The notes under the pieces are model-generated. The model was not told the origin of the DNA. It was given only the letters and a program-made list of their open reading frames with translations, and ran no database searches. Both the position numbers and the translations under genes were made by a program. Below, piece by piece: positions 1 through 6,110 of a stretch of 64,000 nucleotides of DNA; position 1 is the first letter of the stretch, and every line of letters starts with the position of its first letter. Origin of the DNA: Pseudosporangium ferrugineum (GTDB lineage: Bacteria; Actinomycetota; Actinomycetes; Mycobacteriales; Micromonosporaceae); the NCBI RefSeq assembly GCF_003002065.1, contig NZ_PVZG01000008.1, positions 124,001 through 188,000 of the forward strand, written 5' to 3'.

Positions 1-326
1 GTCAGCGCGGCGAACCCGATGACGCCGGCGGCGGGCGGGGCGCCGGTGCGCGGCACGACGAGCCGGCCCACGGCGAAGACGGTGGTGACGGCGAGGATCA
101 GGCCCAGCGGCCGGGCGCCGGCGCGGCCGCGGCGCACGTGCCAGATCAGGATCAACCAGCCGAGGGTACGCAGCAGCGCCCAGCCGGTCCGGACGGCGAG
201 CCCGAAACCGTGCTCGGGCGCGTACCAGTAGTTGAGCAGCTCGACCCCGGCGGTGGCCGCCGCCGTCGCGACCAGCAGCCGGCGCAGCGCGTGGACCACC
301 CGGGGCGGCCCGTAGTCGACGGTCAC
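1..326 (-). CDS. Partial membrane protein (3' end outside window)
   Basis: An open frame runs from a GTG at 326 leftwards to the window edge (about 108 codons) without a stop. The translation shows alternating hydrophobic stretches and basic linkers typical of a multi-pass membrane protein: a segment around VATAAATAGVELLNYWY, one around LGWLILIWHV and one around LGLILAVTTVFAVGRLVV. The GTG overlaps the stop of a 20-codon frame that itself overlaps the pckG stop, so it may be translationally coupled to pckG. The family is not recognised and the C-terminus is missing. Confidence 0.6.
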   Translation of the reverse strand, partial: MTVDYGPPRVVHALRRLLVATAAATAGVELLNYWYAPEHGFGLAVRTGWALLRTLGWLILIWHVRRGRAGARPLGLILAVTTVFAVGRLVVPRTGAPPAAGVIGFAAL

Positions 327-385
327 GAGCCCGGAAGTACCCAGGCCGCGCCCGCCTCGAACGCGAGGCGGGCGCGGGGCGTCAT
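323..385 (-). CDS. Possible 20-aa coupling ORF between pckG and the membrane gene
   Basis: ATG at 385 overlaps the pckG stop as ATGA. The frame encodes 20 residues (MTPRARLAFEAGAAWVLPGS) and ends in a TGA overlapping the GTG of the next gene (GTGA). Both junctions are typical of translational coupling. It may only be a ribosome relay with no functional peptide, or chance. Confidence 0.25.
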   Translation of the reverse strand: MTPRARLAFEAGAAWVLPGS

Positions 386-2187
386 GCGGCGTTGAGGCGG
401 GACTTGAGCGCGTCGAGCTCCGCCCAGAGCACGGCCGGCAGCTTGTCACCGAACTTGGCGAACCACTCCTCGACCTGCGGAATCTCGGCCAGCCACTCGT
501 CGGTGTCGACGGCCAGCACGGCCTCGACGTCGGCCCTGTCCAGTTCCAGGCCGCTCAGGTCCAGCGCGTCCGCGGTCGGCACGTGCCCGATCGGCGTCTC
601 GACGGCCTCTCCCTTGCCGTCCAGCCGCTCGACGATCCACTTGAGCACGCGCGAGTTCTCGCCGAAGCCCGGCCACAGGAACCGGCCGTCGTCGCCGCGG
701 CGGAACCAGTTGACGTAGAAGACCTTCGGCAGCTTCTCCGCGTCGCCGGACGCGGCCTTGCCCATCTCGATCCAGTGGTGGAAGTAGTCGCCGGCGTGGT
801 AACCGATGAACGGCAGCATCGCCATCGGATCGCGCCGGACGACGCCGACCTGCCCGACCGCCGCGGCGGTGGTCTCCGAGGAGAGCGTCGCGCCGAAGTA
901 GACGCCGTGCACCCAGTCGCGGGCCTCGGTCACCAGAGGCACGGTCGTCTTGCGGCGACCGCCGAACAGGATCGCGTCGATCGGTACGCCGCGCGGGTCG
1001 TCGTACTCGGGCGCGAGGATCGGGCACTGGCTGATGGGCGTACAGAAGCGGCTGTTGGGGTGGCTCGACGGGGTGTCCGAGTCCGGCGTCCAGTCGTTGC
1101 CCCGCCAGTCGGTGAGGTGCGCCGGCGGCTCGCCCATGCCCTCCCACCAGATGTCGCCGTCGTCGGTGAGGGCCACGTTGGTGAAGACCGAATTGCCGCG
1201 GGCGAGCGTACGCATCGCATTGGGGTTGGTGTGCTGGTCGGTGCCGGGGGCGACGCCGAAGAGGCCGTATTCCGGGTTCGTGGCCCAGAGCCGCCCGTCC
1301 TCGCCGAAGCGCATCCAGGCGATGTCGTCGCCGACCGTCTCCACCTTCCAGCCCGGCAGCGTCGGCTGGAGCATGGCCAGGTTGGTCTTGCCGCACGCCG
1401 ACGGGAACGCGCCCGCGAGGTAGCGGACCTGCCCCTCCGGCGAGGTCAGCTTCATGATCAGCATGTGCTCGGCGAGCCAGCCCTCGTCCCGGGCGGCGAC
1501 GCTGGCGATCCGCAGGGCGAAGCACTTCTTGCCGAGCAGCGAGTTGCCGCCGTACCCCGAGCCGAACGACCAGATCTCCCGGGTCTCCGGGAAGTGCGAG
1601 ATGTACTTGGTCTCGTTGCAGGGCCAGGCGACGTCCTCCTGTCCCGGCTCGAGCGGCGCACCGACCGAGTGCAGGGCGGGCACGAAGTCGGCGTCGGCGC
1701 CCATCGCCTCGAGCACCTTCGTGCCCATCCTGGTCATGATCCTCATGGACGTGACGACGTACGCGCTGTCGGTCAGCTCGACCCCGAACATCGGGTTCGG
1801 CGCGTCGAGCGGCCCCATGCAGAACGGGACGACGTACATGGTGCGGCCCCGCATGCAGCCCCGGTACAGCTGCGTCATGGTCGCCTTCATCTCGGCCGGC
1901 GCCATCCAGTTGTTGGTGGGCCCCGCGTCGGCCGGGTCGGCGGAGCAGATGAAGGTGCGTTCCTCGACGCGGGCGACGTCCCCGGGATCGGTACGGGCCC
2001 AGAACGAGTTCGGCCGGCGAGCGGGATCGAGGCGGACGAGCGAGCCGGCGTCGACCAGCGTGTCGGTCAGCCGGGTCCATTCCTCGTCGGACCCGTCGCA
2101 CCAGACGATCCGGTCGGGCGTGGTGAGCGCGGCGACTTCATCGACCCAGCTCAGCAGGCGTGCGTGGGAGGTGGGGGGTACGGACAT
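382..2187 (-). CDS. pckG: Phosphoenolpyruvate carboxykinase (GTP)
   Basis: GTP-dependent PEP carboxykinase converts oxaloacetate + GTP to PEP + CO2 + GDP, the entry step of gluconeogenesis (and an anaplerotic step in some actinobacteria). The 601-residue length is normal for the GTP family. The nucleotide-binding P-loop FPSACGKTN lies at residues 261-269, with the family's active-site cysteine (C265) and lysine (K267). The conserved WNWF-like region of the family is seen as VNWFRRGDDGRFLWPGFGEN near the C-terminus. The ATG at 2187 is preferred over an in-frame start 72 bp upstream because family homology begins there. The leader contains a strong hairpin, and a sigma70-type promoter lies upstream. 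The next gene on this strand is a membrane protein of unknown role. Confidence 0.96.
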   Translation of the reverse strand: MSVPPTSHARLLSWVDEVAALTTPDRIVWCDGSDEEWTRLTDTLVDAGSLVRLDPARRPNSFWARTDPGDVARVEERTFICSADPADAGPTNNWMAPAEMKATMTQLYRGCMRGRTMYVVPFCMGPLDAPNPMFGVELTDSAYVVTSMRIMTRMGTKVLEAMGADADFVPALHSVGAPLEPGQEDVAWPCNETKYISHFPETREIWSFGSGYGGNSLLGKKCFALRIASVAARDEGWLAEHMLIMKLTSPEGQVRYLAGAFPSACGKTNLAMLQPTLPGWKVETVGDDIAWMRFGEDGRLWATNPEYGLFGVAPGTDQHTNPNAMRTLARGNSVFTNVALTDDGDIWWEGMGEPPAHLTDWRGNDWTPDSDTPSSHPNSRFCTPISQCPILAPEYDDPRGVPIDAILFGGRRKTTVPLVTEARDWVHGVYFGATLSSETTAAAVGQVGVVRRDPMAMLPFIGYHAGDYFHHWIEMGKAASGDAEKLPKVFYVNWFRRGDDGRFLWPGFGENSRVLKWIVERLDGKGEAVETPIGHVPTADALDLSGLELDRADVEAVLAVDTDEWLAEIPQVEEWFAKFGDKLPAVLWAELDALKSRLNAA

Positions 2188-2221
2188 GTGAATCCCTTCG
2201 GTCGGCACTGACCTGTGACGA

Positions 2222-2247
2222 ACCAGGCCGGCCGGGCCGGCCCTGGT
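2222..2247 (-). promoter_or_regulatory. GC-rich hairpin in the pckG leader
   Basis: ACCAGGCCGGCC pairs with GGCCGGCCCTGGT, with one bulged C and a very short loop. It lies about 35 bp upstream of the pckG ATG, between the predicted transcription start and the ribosome binding region. It could attenuate transcription or translation, but no known riboswitch class is recognised. Confidence 0.35.
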
Positions 2248-2262
2248 CACGGGAGTCACGTC

Positions 2263-2290
2263 AGCCTAAGCCGAGGAAACGTTCAGTTCA
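2263..2290 (-). promoter_or_regulatory. Candidate pckG promoter
   Basis: On the minus strand TGAACT (-35-like, 2285-2290), a 16-bp spacer and TAGGCT (-10, 2263-2268) are correctly placed. TAGGCT is the same -10 hexamer used before birA, accA and the ABC operon. It predicts a leader of about 70 nt that includes the hairpin. Confidence 0.45.
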
Positions 2291-2496
2291 TCGGTGAATC
2301 CTGTGGACAACCGCACAATGTTCGGCGCCGATGCTCGTTGACGATCGATCCTTCGACAAACGACGCACTTGTGAGCAGAGAGCGTTCTCTCGGGTACGCC
2401 GCGCACGCCTCCGGCCCGCTTTCGCAAATTGGACAAAAGGCCATAAGCTTGGCCGTAATCGGGCTTTCCTCCCACTCCCGGCTACAGGAGGCAGGA

Positions 2497-3261
2497 ATGG
2501 CGATCCCGGCCGGCGGGACCGACGCCGACTCGGAGCTGCTGGCCGCCGTACGGGCCGGCGACGCCGCCGCGTACGGCGTGCTCTACCAGCGCCACCGGTC
2601 CGCGGCCCGGGCCCTCGCGTACCGGCTCGTCACCGACCACGCCGACGCCGACGACCTGGTGGCCGAGACGTTCGCCAAGGTGTTCGCGACCCTGCGGGCC
2701 GGGCGCGGGCCGATCGTCGCGTTCCGGGCGTACCTGCACACCACCCTGCGGCACGTCTGCTACCACCGGGCGCGGCGCGACCGCCGGCTCGAGTTCACCG
2801 ACGACCTCACCCGGTACGACGAGGGCGAACCCTTCCTCGACCCGGCGCTCGACAGGCTGGAACGCACCTTCGCCGCCCGGGCCTTCCGCGCGCTGCCCGA
2901 CCGCTGGCGGGACGTGCTGTGGCGCACCGAGGTGGAAGGCGCCAGCCCGGCCGAGGTGGCACCGCAGCTCGGCCTCACCCCGAACGCCGTGGCCGTGCTC
3001 GCCCACCGCGCGCGGGAGGGGCTGCGCTGCCTCTACCTTCAGCAGCACGTCGCGGTCGCCGATCCGCCCGAGTGCCGGTGGGCCGGGGAACGGCTGGCCG
3101 GCCACGTCCGCGGACGGCTCGCGCCGCGGGAGGGCGTACGCCTCCGGAACCACCTCGCCTGGTGCGGAGACTGCCGCGGCCGGCTCGCCGAGGTGACCGA
3201 AGTCAACCAGCGCCATTACCGCCCGTACCGGCAACGGAACCATGCGGGGCCGAAGGATTAA
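2497..3261 (+). CDS. ECF-like sigma factor with C-terminal zinc-finger-like tail
   Basis: An RNA polymerase sigma factor of the sigma70/ECF type, 254 aa. Region 2 covers roughly residues 15-95 (YGVLYQRHRSAARALAYRLV, then DADDLVAETFAKVF). Region 4 covers about 130-180 (LPDRWRDVLWRTEVEGASPAE, a helix-turn-helix). The tail after residue 185 has an HLAWCGDCRGRL motif like the H-x3-C-x2-C zinc-binding anti-sigma domain (zf-HC2). The ATG at 2497 is chosen because GGAGGCAGGA lies just before it; an in-frame extension upstream is not sigma-like. There is no separate anti-sigma gene beside it, so the fused tail may regulate it. The next gene (GtrA) begins 73 nt downstream. Confidence 0.85.
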   Translation: MAIPAGGTDADSELLAAVRAGDAAAYGVLYQRHRSAARALAYRLVTDHADADDLVAETFAKVFATLRAGRGPIVAFRAYLHTTLRHVCYHRARRDRRLEFTDDLTRYDEGEPFLDPALDRLERTFAARAFRALPDRWRDVLWRTEVEGASPAEVAPQLGLTPNAVAVLAHRAREGLRCLYLQQHVAVADPPECRWAGERLAGHVRGRLAPREGVRLRNHLAWCGDCRGRLAEVTEVNQRHYRPYRQRNHAGPKD

Positions 3262-3334
3262 GAGTCGCTCACGAAACCACCGCGAAAGGTCGCGGGAACA
3301 GCGGGGCGTGACTGTCGCCGGTACTCTCGGGTCC

Positions 3335-3901
3335 GTGCCTGCCGCCGCCCTCCTGCCCGCCCTGCGGGCACGCTTCGGGGCCCTCGTGCGCGAGCTGAGC
3401 AAGTTCGGCGTCGTCGGCACCATCGCCTTCGCCATCGACCTGATCATCTTCAACGTGCTGCTGCACACCGGCGCCGAGTCGCTGCTCGCCAAGACCGGTT
3501 CCACCGTCGTGGCCACCACGGTCGCCTTCATCGGCAACCGCTTCTGGACGTGGCGGCACCGCGAGCACAGCCACATGGCCAAGCAGTACACGATGTTCTT
3601 CCTGCTCAACGGCGTCGGCCTGGCCATCGGCCTGTCCTGCCTGGCGCTCAGCCACTACGGGCTCGGCGCGATCTGGCCCGAGTTCCAGACCCCGCTCGCG
3701 GACAACATCTCCGGTCAGCTGGTCGGCACCGCGGTGGGCACCCTCTTCCGGTTCTGGTCCTACCGCCGCTTCGTGTTCGGCGACGCCGTCGTGCCCGAAC
3801 CGGCTCCCCCGGCAACCCCGGAGGCCCCGGCCCCGCAGGCCGGCGCAAGCGCACCGCAGTCGGCCGAGCCGGCGGCGCCGCGCACCGTCCCGCGGATGTG
3901 A
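3335..3901 (+). CDS. GtrA family membrane protein
   Basis: A small integral membrane protein of the GtrA family, whose members take part in flipping or transferring lipid-linked sugars for cell-surface polysaccharide. About four TM segments can be seen (GVVGTIAFAIDLIIFNVLLH; TVVATTVAFIGNRFW; YTMFFLLNGVGLAIGLSCLAL; the ISGQLVGTAVGTLFRFWSYR segment), with the family hallmarks N-RFWTWRH and FRFWSYRRFVF. The C-terminal 40 residues are Pro/Ala-rich and disordered. GTG 3335 is chosen because TACTCT lies 7 nt upstream, the leaderless pattern of this genome; a GTG at 3308 and an ATG at 3242 are in frame but start earlier than the family does. A second GtrA gene follows directly. Confidence 0.85.
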   Translation: MPAAALLPALRARFGALVRELSKFGVVGTIAFAIDLIIFNVLLHTGAESLLAKTGSTVVATTVAFIGNRFWTWRHREHSHMAKQYTMFFLLNGVGLAIGLSCLALSHYGLGAIWPEFQTPLADNISGQLVGTAVGTLFRFWSYRRFVFGDAVVPEPAPPATPEAPAPQAGASAPQSAEPAAPRTVPRM

Positions 3902-3963
3902 CGAGGGCTCCGGCCACCGGCTGTGCCCGTCGTCCCTCGCCCTTCCCCCCGTAAGGTTGTCGA

Positions 3964-4527
3964 ATGCCTTCAGCCCGCCCGCTGACGGAACGTCTGCGCC
4001 ACCTCGCCCCCGAGGCCCTGGCGTTCGGCGTCATCGGCGCAGCGAACACCCTGCTCTACATGGCGATCACGTGGGCGCTGCTGCCCATCGGCGCCGTCAA
4101 AGCGAGTGTCGTCGCCACAGTCGTCACGACCACGCTGGCGTACGTCGCCAACCGCTACTGGACGTACAGGCATCACACCCGCACCGCCCTCCGCCGGGAG
4201 TACACCCTGTTCTTCGGGTTCAACCTCGTCGGCATGGTGATCCAGTCGGGCTCGCTGGCCATCGGCAAGTACGGCTTCGGCCTCACCGAGAAGGACGACG
4301 CCGTGCTGTTCATGGGCGTCACCCTGTTCGGCATCGTGATCGCGACGATCTTCCGCTTCTGGGCGTACCGGACCTTCGTCTTCCTGAAGCCCGCGGTGGA
4401 CGGCCACGAGGCGACCATCGCCGAGCTCGACGTCGCCGCCGGCCTCGCCGAGCTCAGCGCCGAGGCGGAGGGCCGCTTGGACGAGGAGATCGCCAAGGAG
4501 ATCGACGCCCAGCGCCGCGCTGTCTGA
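3964..4527 (+). CDS. GtrA family membrane protein (second copy)
   Basis: A paralogue of the preceding gene, 187 aa, with the same layout: four TM segments, the NRYWTYRHHTR loop after TM2 and FRFWAYRTFVFLK after TM4. The N-terminal TAAGGT hexamer lies 6 nt before the ATG, so it probably has its own leaderless promoter rather than depending on the upstream copy. The tail is acidic and helical (AELDVAAGLAELSAEAEGR). Its last 74 bp overlap the 3' end of the convergent PH-domain gene. In Mycobacterium tuberculosis one GtrA gene (Rv3277) stands at this position next to the PH gene and birA. Confidence 0.87.
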   Translation: MPSARPLTERLRHLAPEALAFGVIGAANTLLYMAITWALLPIGAVKASVVATVVTTTLAYVANRYWTYRHHTRTALRREYTLFFGFNLVGMVIQSGSLAIGKYGFGLTEKDDAVLFMGVTLFGIVIATIFRFWAYRTFVFLKPAVDGHEATIAELDVAAGLAELSAEAEGRLDEEIAKEIDAQRRAV

Positions 4528-5065
4528 GGACGGGCGGCTCCGGCTCCTCGTCGTCCTCGTCCTCGTCGTCCGGCCGCAGCTCCCGGTCGGTCTCGATGAG
4601 CTCGTACAGGGTCGTCTGCACCTGCTGCACGTGCGGCACCGCGACCATCACCGCGGACTGCTCCCCGATCGAGTCGACGGTGAGCGTGCCGCACCCGAGC
4701 ATCCGCTCGACCAGCGACTGCCGGGTGACATGGTCGTTGACCCGGTTCAACGGCAGGTCCCGCCGCTGCCGGGCGACGACGCCGTCCTGCAGCAGAATCC
4801 GCTCGTCGGTGAAGACGTAGTGGGTGTTGCGCCACACCAGCAGCGGCCAGACCCCACGCGTGCTGCCGAAAAAGAGGGCCACCGCACCGACCACGCACAC
4901 GCCGATCAGGCCGCCGGTGTTCGGCGGAAGCATCACCCACACCAGGATCACGGCGGCGAGGCAGAACAGCAGGACCAGAATCGGGCGTACGGCCGCCTTG
5001 GCGTGCGGATGCAGGTGAAGGACGACCTCCTCCTCGTCGGTCAGGACGTCGTCCGGAAAGGCCAC
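4454..5065 (-). CDS. PH domain-containing membrane protein
   Basis: A bacterial PH-domain (YdbS/bPH2-like) membrane protein of 203 aa. Two TM segments (ILVLLFCLAAVILVWVML and GLIGVCVVGAVALFFG) are followed by the typical WRNTHYVFTDERILLQDGV strand and LPLNRVNDHVTRQSLVERML. The acidic/basic disordered tail (DDEDEDDEEPEPP then RR-rich) lies in the overlap with gtrA. GTG 5065 is preferred over the longer ATG frame because TACGCT sits 6 nt upstream and the protein then starts like its relatives (VAFPDDVLTDEE). It begins 4 nt after the birA stop, so it may also be co-transcribed with birA. Role unknown. Confidence 0.8.
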   Translation of the reverse strand: MAFPDDVLTDEEEVVLHLHPHAKAAVRPILVLLFCLAAVILVWVMLPPNTGGLIGVCVVGAVALFFGSTRGVWPLLVWRNTHYVFTDERILLQDGVVARQRRDLPLNRVNDHVTRQSLVERMLGCGTLTVDSIGEQSAVMVAVPHVQQVQTTLYELIETDRELRPDDEDEDDEEPEPPVLRQRGAGRRSPWRSPRPSGPPPRR

Positions 5066-5069
5066 GCGC

Positions 5070-5939
5070 TCAGCGTACGTGCACCACGTCACCCGCCGAG
5101 ACGCGACGCTCGCTCCCGTCCGCCGTACGGACGACGAGCTGTCCCTCGGCGTCCACCGTGGTCGCCGCGCCGCCGAGCTCCCCGCCGTCGGGCAGCAGCA
5201 CCCGCACGTCCCGCCCGATCGTCGCGCACCCCCGCCGGTACGCCCCCAGCAACCCGCACAGCTCCGCGTCGCCGCCGGTCTCGCGCCACCCGCCGTACCA
5301 TCGGGCCAGCCCGCGCAGCAGCGCCCGCAACAGCGGGTCGCGATCCGTGGTCTTCGACCCGGCCACCCGCAACGACGTCGCCGGCAGCCCGTTCGTGACG
5401 GGCAACTCCTCGGCCCGGGTGCTCACGTTGAGCCCCACCCCGACGACGACGGCGTCCCCCGCGACCTCGGCGAGAATCCCGGCGGCCTTGCCCTGCACCC
5501 CGTCCGGACCCATGACCAGCAGATCGTTCGGCCACTTCAACGCGGCATCGACCTCGGCGATCCGCTGCACGGCCTCCCGCAGCGCGACCCCGGCCAGCAG
5601 CGGCAGCCACCCCCACGTCCGCTGCGGCGCCGCTGCCCACCCCTGATCCGGATCGGCGGCCCCGGGCCGCAACAGCACACTCACGGTCAACCCGGCCCGC
5701 GCCGGCGACACCCACTGCCGATCCCGCCGCCCCCGCCCGGCAACCTGCTGCTCGGCGACGACGACAAGCCCCTCCCCGGACCCGTCCCGGGCAGCCTGAG
5801 CAACATCGGCATTCGTCGAACCGGTCTCGGCAACCACATCGACCCGCCGCCACATCCCCCCGGGAGTGACCAGCGCCCGCTGCAAAGCCCGCGCAGCCAG
5901 CGGCGGCCGATCAAGATCCGTGTACGGCGAGGAGGCCAT
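5070..5939 (-). CDS. birA: Biotin--[acetyl-CoA-carboxylase] ligase
   Basis: Biotin protein ligase makes biotinyl-5'-AMP and attaches biotin to the lysine of the biotin carboxyl carrier domain; the likely target here is the AccA protein encoded at 22961. The 289 residues contain the GRGRR biotinoyl-AMP loop, KWPNDLL and a C-terminal SH3-like domain ending VSAGDVVHVR. There is no N-terminal HTH domain, so this is a monofunctional (group I) ligase and not a repressor. ATG 5939 has TAGGCT 6 nt upstream, which suggests a leaderless mRNA. Confidence 0.95.
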   Translation of the reverse strand: MASSPYTDLDRPPLAARALQRALVTPGGMWRRVDVVAETGSTNADVAQAARDGSGEGLVVVAEQQVAGRGRRDRQWVSPARAGLTVSVLLRPGAADPDQGWAAAPQRTWGWLPLLAGVALREAVQRIAEVDAALKWPNDLLVMGPDGVQGKAAGILAEVAGDAVVVGVGLNVSTRAEELPVTNGLPATSLRVAGSKTTDRDPLLRALLRGLARWYGGWRETGGDAELCGLLGAYRRGCATIGRDVRVLLPDGGELGGAATTVDAEGQLVVRTADGSERRVSAGDVVHVR

Positions 5940-6110
5940 CGCCCCAGCCTAGCGCCCGGCCCCCCACCCACTGTCGCCTGCCGATTGCCGCCCTCCGCCC
6001 GCTGCTTGCTGCTTGCTCAGCCCGCCCGCTCGGCCCACCCGGCTCGGCCTGCCCGCCGCTCCCCCGCTGCCGCCATCGGCTCGGCATCCGCCCGCCGCAT
6101 ACGGGCACCG

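Larger units (their letters stand above)
2188..2496. other. Divergent intergenic region pckG / sigma factor
   Basis: This 309-bp region between two divergent genes holds the pckG promoter and leader hairpin. Near the sigma gene there is an inverted repeat GGCCA-TAAGCT-TGGCC at 2439-2454, a possible operator. It is less GC-rich than the coding DNA (for example around 2270-2460). No convincing gene was found inside it. Confidence 0.5.
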
